In this document: positions 43,630 to 52,658 of the stretch, piece by piece
Numbering within the stretch: the stretch's first letter is position 1
Layout of the letters: each line of letters opens with the position of its first letter
Source of the DNA: Tumidithrix helvetica
Lineage (GTDB): Bacteria; Cyanobacteriota; Cyanobacteriia; Pseudanabaenales; Pseudanabaenaceae
Direction of reading: 5' to 3'
Length of the DNA: 64,000 nucleotides
NCBI RefSeq assembly: GCF_965232925.1
Contig: NZ_CBDDRA010000007.1
Location: 1-64,000, forward strand
The notes under the pieces: model-generated
Told to the model about the DNA's origin: nothing
Databases searched by the model: none
The model's input: only the letters and a program-made list of their open reading frames with translations
Made by a program: the position numbers and the translations under genes

Positions 43630-44913
43630 ATGAATATTCTAGAAAGCTTGAGCATGGCGGGTAAAACCCTTGCCACCAATCGATTGCGAAGTGGGTTAAC
43701 CATGCTGGGGATTATCATTGGTAATGCCTCTGTGATTATCATGGTTGGAGTGGGCGAAGGAGCCAAAAAGTATGCCTCCCAACAGTTTCAGACGCTTGGT
43801 ACGGATGTAATTTTTATCATCCCTGGTTCGGATAATGCCCGCCGCAATGCGATCAGTCCGCCCAATCGCCTCGTTCTCGCTGATGCTGATGCGATCGCAT
43901 CTCAAGTCCCAACTGTCCGTGAAGTTGCGCCGCAAATCAGCAGTTCAGAACTAGCTGTGTCGGCTCAATCTACCGAACGTGCCACGCTCATCGGGACTGT
44001 CCCCGAATATCAAACCGTGAGAAATGCCCCAACTTGTCTCGGGCGATTTTTTACAAAGGACGACCTCAAGCGTAATGCTCGCGTTGTCACCATTGGCGCG
44101 GAGATGGCTAAGAAGTTATTTAAGAGCTATTACCCAGAGCCCAAAGACTCAAAAGAAAAAGTGGATGCATGCAAGCCAGTAGGAGGTAGCCCCATCGGTC
44201 AGCAAGTCAGAATTCGCGGTGCTAGCTACGAAATTATCGGCATCATGGATGCCAAAGGGGCTTCGCTAGGAACTAACCAAGATGACACGCTGTTTATGCC
44301 TTTCACGACTATTGTTGGAAATATTGTCGGACGTACATCACCTTACGGAATTGCTGTCACTGTAATTAATGTTTCGGCTAAGAGCAATGATGCCGTTGAT
44401 GCCGCAGAGTTTCAAATCACTAACCTCTTGAAACTGCGTCATAAATCTCTCGATGATAAAGCGGAAGAGACTTTTACGATCCGCAGTCAAAAAGATGCGC
44501 TGGAAATCGTCGGAAATATTACAGGTGCGCTGACGATCATGCTGGCTGCGATCGCGAGTATTTCGCTGCTGGTCGGCGGCATTGGCATTATGAATATCAT
44601 GTTGGTATCGGTAACAGAACGTACCCAAGAAATCGGGCTGCGGAAAGCGATCGGGGCTTCGCAAAGTGATATTTTGGTGCAGTTCATTATCGAGGCAGTG
44701 ATTCTCTCTGTAGCTGGGGGCTTGTTTGGTACAGGGATTGGTGTCGGCGGAATTTTATTAGTCGCAGCTTTCACGCCTTTGCAAGCAGGGGTTTCAGGTG
44801 GTGCAATTCTGTTAGCAGTTGGAGTCTCAGGAGCGATCGGTCTATTTTTTGGTGTTGTCCCCGCCCAGCAAGCCGCCAAACTCGATCCAATTGTGGCATT
44901 GAGAAGTATTTAA
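43630..44913 (+). CDS. MacB-like ABC transporter permease (FtsX-type)
   Basis: A 427-residue permease with the MacB plan: an N-terminal helix (SMAGKTLATNRLRSGLTMLG, then IIIGNASVIIMVGVGEGAKK), a large periplasmic domain with the MacB_PCD features (about 45-290), and three C-terminal helices starting GALTIMLAAIASISLLVGGIG and MLVSVTERTQEIGLRKAIGA. It works with the ATPase gene 98 bases downstream and normally with a HlyD-type adaptor plus TolC to export or pull substrates across the envelope. The adaptor gene is not next to it. The start at 43630 has no clear SD. Confidence 0.9.
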   Translation: MNILESLSMAGKTLATNRLRSGLTMLGIIIGNASVIIMVGVGEGAKKYASQQFQTLGTDVIFIIPGSDNARRNAISPPNRLVLADADAIASQVPTVREVAPQISSSELAVSAQSTERATLIGTVPEYQTVRNAPTCLGRFFTKDDLKRNARVVTIGAEMAKKLFKSYYPEPKDSKEKVDACKPVGGSPIGQQVRIRGASYEIIGIMDAKGASLGTNQDDTLFMPFTTIVGNIVGRTSPYGIAVTVINVSAKSNDAVDAAEFQITNLLKLRHKSLDDKAEETFTIRSQKDALEIVGNITGALTIMLAAIASISLLVGGIGIMNIMLVSVTERTQEIGLRKAIGASQSDILVQFIIEAVILSVAGGLFGTGIGVGGILLVAAFTPLQAGVSGGAILLAVGVSGAIGLFFGVVPAQQAAKLDPIVALRSI

Positions 44914-45011
44914 TAGTTTTCAGTTATCGGTCTTCTGTATCAGGCTTCTGTAATCAATCCCAAGAATACTGATAACCGACAACCAAATTACCAGTCACCC
45001 ATTACAAAAAA

Positions 45012-45767
45012 ATGATTCCCAATTCTCAACAAACTGCGATCGCGGAAGTTCCCAATCCCCAACATGAAATTATTAGGCTGGAGGATGTCAGCAAACTGTA
45101 TGGTGCTGGGGATACATTAGTGAAGGCTTTGGATCGCGTCAATTTACTGGTGGTTGAAGGCGAGTACTGTGCGATCATGGGCGCATCGGGTTCGGGCAAA
45201 TCTACGGTGATGAATATCATTGGCTGTTTAGATCGACCTTCTTCGGGACATTATTTTCTGGATGGGCAAGATGTTTCCGACTTGTCAGAAGATCAGTTGG
45301 CGAAAACCCGCAATCTCAAAATTGGTTTTGTATTCCAGCAATATCACCTCTTGCAACAACTCTCAGCCCTGGAAAATGTGATGCTGCCCATGGCTTATGC
45401 GAATGTGAAAAATAAAGAACAACGCGATCGCGCTGCGGAAGCCTTGATCCGTGTGGGCATGGGACATCGGCTCAATAACAAACCCAATCAAATGTCGGGC
45501 GGACAGCAGCAAAGGGTAGCCATTGCCAGAGCGATCGTAAATCGACCTGTGATGTTACTAGCAGATGAGCCTACGGGTGCGTTAGATTCCCGCACGACTC
45601 AAGAAGTGATCGATCTGTTTGGCGAACTGAATGCCAGTGGCATTACAGTGGTAATCGTCACCCACGAATCTGAAGTCGCTCGTCACAGTCGCCGCGTTGT
45701 TTGGTTCCAAGATGGGCAGGTGATTCATGCCAATCTCAGCCCTCAAGATTTAGGACATGTTCTATAA
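45012..45767 (+). CDS. MacB/LolD-type ABC transporter ATPase
   Basis: A 251-residue ATPase of the MacB/LolD/FtsE class: Walker A MGASGSGKSTVMNIIG, Q-loop FVFQQYHLLQQLSALENVML, signature NQMSGGQQQRVAIARAI, Walker B MLLADEPTGALDSRT and H-loop VTHESEVARHSRRV. It pairs with the upstream FtsX-type permease to form a mechanotransmission transporter. The start is the ATG at 45012, about 98 bases after the permease stop, in the same transcriptional direction; a separate promoter cannot be excluded. Confidence 0.94.
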   Translation: MIPNSQQTAIAEVPNPQHEIIRLEDVSKLYGAGDTLVKALDRVNLLVVEGEYCAIMGASGSGKSTVMNIIGCLDRPSSGHYFLDGQDVSDLSEDQLAKTRNLKIGFVFQQYHLLQQLSALENVMLPMAYANVKNKEQRDRAAEALIRVGMGHRLNNKPNQMSGGQQQRVAIARAIVNRPVMLLADEPTGALDSRTTQEVIDLFGELNASGITVVIVTHESEVARHSRRVVWFQDGQVIHANLSPQDLGHVL

Positions 45768-45931
45768 GGAAAATGCCACAATAAAGTCATTCAAATGTAT
45801 AGTTTTGAGCTCGTAGCAATTTGCATTCAGAGCTAAAGAAAAAACTGAAGGGCATAATACAATAGAAGCTTTAAGTGCTTATATCTGTTTTATATTAATG
45901 AATTAGCAAGCCTATAAAAGGAGTGTGATGT

Positions 45932-46558
45932 ATGACGCTCGCACAACCATCTGTATCCTCAAAAATTAGCCCCAAGCTATCCGTTGAAGCCTTCTTAGAT
46001 AGCTATCCTGACGATGGGCGATATGAACTAATCAATGGTGAAATGGTCAGAATTTTAGCAACAAGGCATCATGAGGATATTGCTGATTTCATCGCTAAGA
46101 TTTTCGATCGCGAGGTCGATCGCCTAAGTCTCAACTATCGCATATCGGGAAGGATTGCGATTATCACTACTGGGACAGATGGGACAGAAAATGTGCGACA
46201 TCCAGACGTAAGCGTGGTTAACCGCGATGCATGGAGAGCTAATCGTTCCGCGTATTACCCAATCGCAACCGAACCTTTGCAATTAGCTGTTGAAGTAGTC
46301 TCAACGAACTGGGAAGATGACTATGTGGACAAACTAGCTGAATACCAACGATTAGGAATTACAGAATATTGGGTGATTGATTACTTAGCGATCGCCAGTC
46401 GTAGTTATTTGGGCAATCCCAAGCAACCGAGTGTATTTGTGCATTGGCTTAATGCAGAGGGAATTTATCAAGCTCAGCAATTCCGAGGTGAAGATCGCAT
46501 CACTTCGACAACTTTTCCAGAGCTAACCCTAACTGTTAACCAAATTTTAGAAGCATAG
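45932..46558 (+). CDS. Uma2-family (DUF820) endonuclease-like protein
   Basis: A 208-residue member of the Uma2/DUF820 family, abundant in cyanobacteria and folded like PD-(D/E)XK endonucleases. The signature GRYELINGEMVRI, then VRHPDVSVVNRD (metal Asp), LQLAVEVVSTNWEDDY (Glu) and KLAEYQRLGITEYWVID (Lys and the hallmark EYWVID) are all present. Genuine targets are unknown; such genes often multiply in cyanobacterial genomes. An AAGGAG-type site precedes the ATG at 45932. It is followed, in the opposite direction, by another nuclease-like gene. Confidence 0.9.
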   Translation: MTLAQPSVSSKISPKLSVEAFLDSYPDDGRYELINGEMVRILATRHHEDIADFIAKIFDREVDRLSLNYRISGRIAIITTGTDGTENVRHPDVSVVNRDAWRANRSAYYPIATEPLQLAVEVVSTNWEDDYVDKLAEYQRLGITEYWVIDYLAIASRSYLGNPKQPSVFVHWLNAEGIYQAQQFRGEDRITSTTFPELTLTVNQILEA

Positions 46559-46605
46559 CCTTCCTAATGATTTAGGACACGTTTTGTAAACGGATAGAGG
46601 TCTTT

Positions 46606-47754
46606 CTAAGGCTCAACAGTTTTGGTTATATTTTCTGTTTTTCGGCTACTCTGACTCTTTGTATACCTTTTCAGTGCATGGTCGAGTGCCAAGGCTACAA
46701 AGTCGCTTAAGGAGTGTGACTTATCAATCATCCCCATAGTTTCTAAGTAAAATTGAGTCGGCATTGCTAACCCTTCCCAATAATGAATTTCACCATATCT
46801 CCTGCCTCTCATTTTAGTGGGTCTAGGGAATTTTTGGTTTTCTAATTCGTCTTTTGTAAAAACCAACCAACTTTTGCGTTTATTTTCCACATAGGCAAGA
46901 AACTCTACCTCGCCATCGACTATCCAAAGTCTCATCATGGAAGTCTTTTTGTATGTTTCTCTCATCATATTTATTCTTCCATTAACCGTTGTAAAGGGAA
47001 GCCATAGATAAATTGCGAGAGTATCTCTTTTGTTGTCCCAATCCATCTCAACAATTGGATATAGTTTGGTTCGTTCAAATCGGGTTGATTTACCATCTGG
47101 GGTTTCAGATATTTTAAAGTTAGAACTTTGAGCAAACTGATAAATTTGGTCGCGAGTCTGAATTGCCCAATGTTTCTGATCGTCAGAGCATTTTCTCAGA
47201 AGGTCAACATATGACTTTGGAGGATCGGGAAGGTTAAAATCTGTGGGAATCTCCGTAGCGCTTGGGATCTCAATCTGGACGATTTCTTCATTCGTAAACC
47301 AGTCCCATAAGGTAAATCTGAAGACTTGATCGCAACTTTTAACAATGTAGGCAAGAACAGTAAAGTCAAGCTTATGATACTTCAAGATACTTACAGTTCG
47401 GCTACTGTAGCTTGGGCAAACTGTATAGAGCGTAATTGGTTTACTATAATCAACCTCTTCACTAAAAGGTTTTTCTAGATGAAGTGCATCAAAATATGCA
47501 GTAATTTGTTCTATAACATGAGAATCCTGCGTATTTTTTAGCTCAATGATTATGAGCCGATCGTCAATCCCTCTGGCTAAAATATCACAGATTCCTTCTC
47601 TGCAACTGTATTGACTTGCAAGAGGTTTGAGTCCTAGTTTAGTAAGAACTGTGTGCCAAAAGAACCACTCCAGATGTCGTTCGGTCTCAAATTCTGCAAT
47701 ATTACCGTAAACTCGGAATCTAGGTAAAATCAAGTTTTGTTGATCAGTTGTCAT
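46606..47754 (-). CDS. NucS/DUF91-like nuclease domain protein
   Basis: A 382-residue protein. The N-terminal 130 residues contain a PD-(D/E)XK core: SQYSCREGICDILARGIDDR followed by LIIIELKNTQDSHVIEQI (Asp, then E-x-K), much like NucS/DUF91 mismatch or single-strand nucleases. The remaining 250 residues include a beta-rich region (MRLWIVDGEVEFLAYVENK, GRRYGEIHYWEGLAMPTQF) that I cannot place; it may bind a substrate or partner. It is divergent from the TPR-methyltransferase gene with only 61 bases between them. Unrelated neighbours leave its role open; a defence or repair role is inference. Confidence 0.7.
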   Translation of the reverse strand: MTTDQQNLILPRFRVYGNIAEFETERHLEWFFWHTVLTKLGLKPLASQYSCREGICDILARGIDDRLIIIELKNTQDSHVIEQITAYFDALHLEKPFSEEVDYSKPITLYTVCPSYSSRTVSILKYHKLDFTVLAYIVKSCDQVFRFTLWDWFTNEEIVQIEIPSATEIPTDFNLPDPPKSYVDLLRKCSDDQKHWAIQTRDQIYQFAQSSNFKISETPDGKSTRFERTKLYPIVEMDWDNKRDTLAIYLWLPFTTVNGRINMMRETYKKTSMMRLWIVDGEVEFLAYVENKRKSWLVFTKDELENQKFPRPTKMRGRRYGEIHYWEGLAMPTQFYLETMGMIDKSHSLSDFVALALDHALKRYTKSQSSRKTENITKTVEP

Positions 47755-47815
47755 TAAGGATAAAATTTAAATTTATGCTTACGTTATGATTATTATGAAT
47801 TAGCAAGTAGCTCAT

Positions 47816-49246
47816 GTGGCAGCTCAAATATCTCTTGTGAATATATCCGATCGCGAAAATTTGGCATTATCTGACGAAATCCCCGCAGAAATTTCTGAAG
47901 CTTTGCAGCTTGGTTTGCAGCAACTTCTGCAAGGTCAAGAATCTGAGGCACAGTTTACTTGGATGTCAGTGATGGCAATGGCAGAGCCAGAGCAGATTGA
48001 AGTTTGGACAGAGGAACTTGTTAGGATTTTAGATACTGAAGCAATCGCTCGCGAAGCTACCAAGGATTTTCCACTTGCCAGAGTCATCCGTCAGTATATT
48101 TACGAATTCTCAAGCGATCGCTTTGACAACCTATGTAGTTTGGTTTGGCTGTCCTTGGAATTAGATATCTTTTCGTCAGAAGTCAAGGCTTATTTATTGA
48201 CGCTCACACAAATCGTCTTATCTGCGGATATTGAAGATATGCTTGAGGCAAGTCAGATCCTTGTGGATATCGCCAGTAAATTGTTGGGCATCCATCCGTT
48301 TCATGGTTTAATCGAACTGGTGATTGAGAAGTTTGAGGGAGTTTCTGAATGCCAGACAGAGCTTTTAGAGATTCGCAAGCAACTCTCTTCCACCTACTAC
48401 CAACTTGGCACGAGTCAATATCAGCAACAACAATTTGCACCAGCCTTTAGAAGCTTTCAAAAGGTTCTAGAACTCCCCGTCGATCTCACGGAACCTCATC
48501 GAGCTGACTTGAATTTTAATTGCGGTGTAACCCTAGCCAAACTGAAAAAATTTGAGGATGCGATCGCTTTTTTCCAAGCAGCACTTACCTCCAATCCCAA
48601 TCTGACATCAGCCCAGCAACAACTGTCAAAAGCAAAGTATGAAGTGCATATGGCGATCGCGGGCTATCAATTTACCCAAGACTGGTTTAGCTGGAATATT
48701 CCGACTTGGGAGGTTTATTTCAGCAAATTTAAGAAGATCCCTCACCTCAATTTTTTGGAAGTGGGTTGTTGGGAAGGCAGAGCTACCTGTTGGCTACTAG
48801 AAAATGTACTGACAGAGCCTACGCATGCGATTACCTGCATTGACACCTTTGCCGGTGAAGATTACTTAAATCTCGAACAAAACTATCTGCGATCGATCGA
48901 GGCAAGATTTGATTTTAATGTAGCCCAAACGCGATCGCAGGCAACTGTAACGAAAATCGTGGGAAATTCACAGGATGTCCTCAGAAATTTGCCGCTCAAC
49001 ACATTCGATTTGGCTTACATTGACGGTTCGCATCTAGCTGTCGATGTTTTGACCGATGCAGTTTTAACTTGGAGTTTGGTAAAGGTTGGAGGCACAATTA
49101 TTTTTGACGACTATGACTACAATTTTGCGCAAACACCCGAGCAAAACACAGGAATTGCGGTGGATGCGTTTGTCAATTGCTTTTGCCATAAGGTGAAGCT
49201 CATTCATAAAGCAAACCAAGTGATTTTGGAAAAAATTGCAGCTTAG
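47816..49246 (+). CDS. TPR-linked class I SAM methyltransferase
   Basis: A 476-residue protein. Its first 270 residues are helical with TPR-like pairs (YYQLGTSQYQQQQFAPAFRS, DLNFNCGVTLAKLKKFEDAIAFFQAAL), and the last 200 form a methyltransferase (type 24): LNFLEVGCWEGRATCWLLENV is the SAM-binding loop and NTFDLAYIDGSHLAVDVLTD the post-IV Asp region. Such fusions are often found next to glycan biosynthesis genes in cyanobacteria. The start, GTG at 47816, is uncertain; no other in-frame start with a good SD is obvious. It is followed by a CruA-like gene after 80 bases on the same strand. Confidence 0.8.
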   Translation: MAAQISLVNISDRENLALSDEIPAEISEALQLGLQQLLQGQESEAQFTWMSVMAMAEPEQIEVWTEELVRILDTEAIAREATKDFPLARVIRQYIYEFSSDRFDNLCSLVWLSLELDIFSSEVKAYLLTLTQIVLSADIEDMLEASQILVDIASKLLGIHPFHGLIELVIEKFEGVSECQTELLEIRKQLSSTYYQLGTSQYQQQQFAPAFRSFQKVLELPVDLTEPHRADLNFNCGVTLAKLKKFEDAIAFFQAALTSNPNLTSAQQQLSKAKYEVHMAIAGYQFTQDWFSWNIPTWEVYFSKFKKIPHLNFLEVGCWEGRATCWLLENVLTEPTHAITCIDTFAGEDYLNLEQNYLRSIEARFDFNVAQTRSQATVTKIVGNSQDVLRNLPLNTFDLAYIDGSHLAVDVLTDAVLTWSLVKVGGTIIFDDYDYNFAQTPEQNTGIAVDAFVNCFCHKVKLIHKANQVILEKIAA

Positions 49247-49326
49247 ATCCAATTGCCGCATAAATTGATTTGGCAATAGCCCTCAAGAAATGCGAAATTA
49301 GAAGAGCAAATCTGGTTTTCTCAATC

Positions 49327-51456
49327 ATGCAGCAACTACTCTACTTAGAAATTCCGACGCCAAATACCGAAGCAGTGCGGGCATGGCTGCGTCAAGCGTA
49401 TTTGCCGCCCGTCGGCAAAAAAACAGGTACTGCTGATGGGTTTACCCTAAAGTTTGACTCCAAGCCTGACAACCCAGATCTTCAAAACGCCCCCGACGAT
49501 CTGTGCGCCTTTGTCTGGACATTGCAACGCACGACCTATTTAAAAGTATTTCGCTGGTCATCACCGAAAGCCTCCATACCCCAAACCCAAACAAAAGCCG
49601 AGAAGCAGGTTTTAGCGGATCTTACCCAGCAAATTCGCCGCAAATTTCCCTATGAATATCCCCAACTTCCCGCGATCGCTTCAGGGGAGTCGATCTTTCA
49701 ATCATTGGCTGAGAAATATCCCCTAACGGTCAAATATTTTCAACGCATTCCCAATGGTGAATACGATCTGAATCGCGTCTATTGGTGGGAAAAACGTTGG
49801 CGCGAAAGTGTCAAAAATCCTCTAGCCCCCAAGCAAGTAATCTTTGACAAGCGATCGAGCAGTCAAAATGGAACGCAACTGAGTTTAGAGAATATAGCTT
49901 CACATTCTACGAAAGAGCGTAGTGAAGCCTCATCCGATTCAAATCCACCAAAATACGATCTGATCTATCTAGGCGGAGCTTTGGGTGTGATTCATGCTGC
50001 CATGATGGCAAAACTGGGTTATCGTGTCTGTCTGATCGAACGCCTGCCCTTTGGTCGCATGAACCGCGAATGGAATATCTCTAGAGCTGAGTTTGAAGGT
50101 CTTGTGGAATTCGGTCTATTTACCCAAGCTGAATTTGAAAGCATCATCACCTGCGAGTACGTGGATGGTTTCAACAAATTCTTTGATGGGAATAACCCGC
50201 CTCACTTAAAAGCACAAGTCCTGCATACACCTACCGTTCTGAATGTGGCGCTGGACTCTGGCAAATTGCTGCGAATTTGTGGCGAGAAATTACTGGCTTT
50301 TGGTGGTGAAATTATCGACCAAACTGAGTTTGAGCAGGTAATTGTAGAGAAGGAATCCGTTACCGTAATGGTGAAGTCTTTAGCAGAGGGAGCGCATGGA
50401 AGTTCCAAGGCGATCGCAGGACGATTAGTCATTGATGCCATGGGTTCTGCTAGTGCGATCGCGCAACAAATCAATGCGGGCAGAGCCTTTGATAGCGTCT
50501 GCCCTACCGTAGGGGCAGTGGTGGAAGGCTTCGATCGCGGCGTGTGGGACTATACCTATGGCGATGTTCTCTTTAGTCATGGCGATATTTCTAGAGGTCG
50601 GCAATTGATTTGGGAACTCTTTCCTGGTGTGGGTGAAGAAATGGCGATTTATCTGTTTCACTATCACCAAGTTCATCCTGAAAACCCTGGTTCTCTCTTG
50701 GATATGTATGAGGACTTTTTTGCGATTTTGCCTGAATATCGTCGCTGCGACATGGATAAGTTGGTGTTCAAAAAAGCCACCTTTGGCTATATTCCCGGTC
50801 ACTTTAGTTTAACCGCGCGATCGCGTCTATCGGCATTCGATCGCTTACTTGCCATTGGCGATGCGGCGGCTTTGCAGTCCCCACTCGTCTTTACGGGCTT
50901 TGGCTCACTGGTGCGCAATCTACCTCGGCTCACGATTTTGCTAGATACTGCGCTCAAACACGATCTGCTTACTGCTGACGATCTAGAACAAATTTCGGCA
51001 TATCAAAGCAATGTGGCAGTAACTTGGCTATTCTCTAAGGGCATGATGGTTCCTACGGGCGTACATTTGCCTCCCGAACGGGTGAATTCCATGCTAAATA
51101 CCTTTTTTGGTCTGCTTGCCGAGCAACCACCCATTGTCAGCGATCGCTTCATCAAAGATCGCCTCGGTTGGCTGATGTTTAATCGTCTTGCGATCGCGGC
51201 GGCACTCAAAAACCCCAAACTCGTGCTTTGGATCTGGGAGATGGCTGGCTCAAAGGATATGCTGCGCTGGCTCAAGAGTTATGGGTCGTTTACGCAAGGC
51301 GCGATCGCCAATGCTCTCTTTGCAAGTTGGCTACCCAAAACGCTCGCCAAGGCACAATCGTGGCTAGAACCCAAATACCCCCGCCTTTGGCTGCGTCTAC
51401 TTAGTTGGAGCTACGCGCTCAACTATTCGATTGGCAATCCGATCGCTAAGAACTAA
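49327..51456 (+). CDS. CruA/CruP-family lycopene-cyclase-like flavoprotein
   Basis: A protein of about 709 residues with an FAD-binding N-terminal Rossmann module: KYDLIYLGGALGVIHAAMMAKLGYRVCLIER (about residues 214-244), the family-specific GRMNREWNISRAEFEGLVEFGLFT, and a late GDAAALQSPLVFTGFGSLVRNL. These match CruA/CruP, the cyanobacterial lycopene cyclase group in carotenoid synthesis; CruA and CruP cannot be told apart here by eye. The start is the ATG at 49327 (MQQLLYLEIPTPNTEAV), since the family begins at this point; the frame upstream from 49270 is polar. It is followed by a palindrome and a MAPEG gene. Confidence 0.85.
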   Translation: MQQLLYLEIPTPNTEAVRAWLRQAYLPPVGKKTGTADGFTLKFDSKPDNPDLQNAPDDLCAFVWTLQRTTYLKVFRWSSPKASIPQTQTKAEKQVLADLTQQIRRKFPYEYPQLPAIASGESIFQSLAEKYPLTVKYFQRIPNGEYDLNRVYWWEKRWRESVKNPLAPKQVIFDKRSSSQNGTQLSLENIASHSTKERSEASSDSNPPKYDLIYLGGALGVIHAAMMAKLGYRVCLIERLPFGRMNREWNISRAEFEGLVEFGLFTQAEFESIITCEYVDGFNKFFDGNNPPHLKAQVLHTPTVLNVALDSGKLLRICGEKLLAFGGEIIDQTEFEQVIVEKESVTVMVKSLAEGAHGSSKAIAGRLVIDAMGSASAIAQQINAGRAFDSVCPTVGAVVEGFDRGVWDYTYGDVLFSHGDISRGRQLIWELFPGVGEEMAIYLFHYHQVHPENPGSLLDMYEDFFAILPEYRRCDMDKLVFKKATFGYIPGHFSLTARSRLSAFDRLLAIGDAAALQSPLVFTGFGSLVRNLPRLTILLDTALKHDLLTADDLEQISAYQSNVAVTWLFSKGMMVPTGVHLPPERVNSMLNTFFGLLAEQPPIVSDRFIKDRLGWLMFNRLAIAAALKNPKLVLWIWEMAGSKDMLRWLKSYGSFTQGAIANALFASWLPKTLAKAQSWLEPKYPRLWLRLLSWSYALNYSIGNPIAKN

Positions 51457-51468
51457 AAGTAAAAGAGC

Positions 51469-51502
51469 ATCGTAGGGGCAATTCATGAATTGCCCCTACG
51501 AT
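51469..51502. repeat. Dispersed palindrome, copy E (34 bp perfect)
   Basis: Half-site ATCGTAGGGGCAATTCA followed by its exact complement, 13 bases after the CruA/CruP-like stop. It is the same family as the copies at 1604, 2384, 32741 and 34520. Confidence 0.9.
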
Positions 51503-51555
51503 TTCTAGGATTGCATATGTCATGATTAGATTGCATTCAACTTCTCAATCAACAT

Positions 51556-51960
51556 ATGGATTTAAGTTTATTCGCATTGCCATCTCTCGTTACGCTGCTA
51601 GCAGTAATGCTCTATTATGGATTGGGCATTGGCGTTGGTATTGCTCGTGCTAAATATAAAGTGCCAGCCCCCCAAATTACAGGCGATGAGAACTTTGAGC
51701 GCACCTTTAGGGTTCATCAAAACACCCTCGAGCAACTTGCCATCTTTTTGCCTATCCTCTGGTTGTTTAGCTTTTATATAAGTCCAACATGGGGCGCAGC
51801 GATCGGTGGAATTTGGATTCTAGGTCGTATTGTCTATGCTTGGGGCTATTACGCAGCAGCGGAAAAAAGATCCTTGGGTTTTGCCATCTCCTCTCTCGCC
51901 ACCCTTGCTTTGCTGATCGGTTCGGGTATAGGTATCGTCAGTAAGATTCTGTTTCGTTAG
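51556..51960 (+). CDS. MAPEG-family membrane protein
   Basis: A 134-residue four-helix membrane protein of the MAPEG family (membrane-associated eicosanoid and glutathione metabolism). FERTFRVHQNTLEQLAIFLP is the diagnostic ERxxRxHQNxxE motif that binds glutathione, and ILGRIVYAWGYYAAAEKRSLGF is the second conserved loop. In bacteria the substrate is not known; detoxification by glutathione transfer is the usual suggestion. The ATG at 51556 has a weak SD. It is convergent with the GDYXXLXY gene, five bases away. Confidence 0.88.
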   Translation: MDLSLFALPSLVTLLAVMLYYGLGIGVGIARAKYKVPAPQITGDENFERTFRVHQNTLEQLAIFLPILWLFSFYISPTWGAAIGGIWILGRIVYAWGYYAAAEKRSLGFAISSLATLALLIGSGIGIVSKILFR

Positions 51961-51965
51961 AGCCT

Positions 51966-52658
51966 CTAAAAGCGATAGTTCTTATTCCCAAGCCAGAGTC
52001 TAATTGGAACGGCACGACCCTCAGCATTGACTTTAATTTCAACGAAACTGGTTTTGTTGAAGCTGGCTTGGGAAGCCTCTTGATTGACGCGATCGCGTAA
52101 CTCTTCAGGCATGAAATAGGCTTCCAGACCGTATTCAACCGAAGCGTACTTTGTTCTACCCCTGATCGCAACTTGGTTAGGCGGTAGGGTCTCAGGGCGG
52201 AAAGTGCCGCGATTAGAATTTGGAGTCAGGGGTTTAATCGCAATCGGTTGCCAAGGCTTAGGTGTTTCCGCGATCGCACCATTCGCATTAGGAGCCTGCA
52301 TAATCACATAAAAATTGGTATTGTCTTGCGGGTAATCGCCATAGGCTTGCTTGGGCAAATCCTTCCATCCTGGCAGCTTTTTCAGCGTATCCATTCTTGA
52401 GATATCGTAGCTGAGAGTTTGAGAATAGCCGCGCATGACATCATAGGGATCGACAGGCGCAGTTTGAAGAACGACGGTTTTGCCAGTTTGTTCAGTTAAT
52501 AGGGGTGGAATTGCGATCGATATCACCAATAGAGATTGAAGTGCTAAAGGAACCCAAAATCGCCAACTTTTTAACTTTTCTGGTGGTTGCAGTGCAGGAC
52601 GGTTCTCCTCGGGATGGGTTCCGCCGCTGTTTTCAGGAGAAAGGGGAATGCTAGTCAT
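51966..52658 (-). CDS. GDYXXLXY-domain protein
   Basis: A 230-residue protein with one membrane helix (LALQSLLVISIAIPPLL, about 37-53) and a periplasmic domain of the GDYXXLXY type: the hallmark appears here as VDPYDVMRGYSQTLSYDIS, plus YVIMQAPNANGAIA and VAIRGRTKYASVEYGLEAYF. This domain occurs downstream of DUF2157 proteins, as here, where the start codon overlaps the stop of the DUF2157 gene (ATGA). The N-terminal 30 residues are Pro/Gly-rich. Envelope function unknown; the partnership is the best clue. Confidence 0.88.
   Translation of the reverse strand: MTSIPLSPENSGGTHPEENRPALQPPEKLKSWRFWVPLALQSLLVISIAIPPLLTEQTGKTVVLQTAPVDPYDVMRGYSQTLSYDISRMDTLKKLPGWKDLPKQAYGDYPQDNTNFYVIMQAPNANGAIAETPKPWQPIAIKPLTPNSNRGTFRPETLPPNQVAIRGRTKYASVEYGLEAYFMPEELRDRVNQEASQASFNKTSFVEIKVNAEGRAVPIRLWLGNKNYRF

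Noticed and set aside
1604..51502. The dispersed palindromes as ordinary intrinsic terminators
   Set aside because: They lack the T-tract that follows a true terminator, and copies B and C are not right after the expected gene ends; a terminator role is possible only as a side effect.
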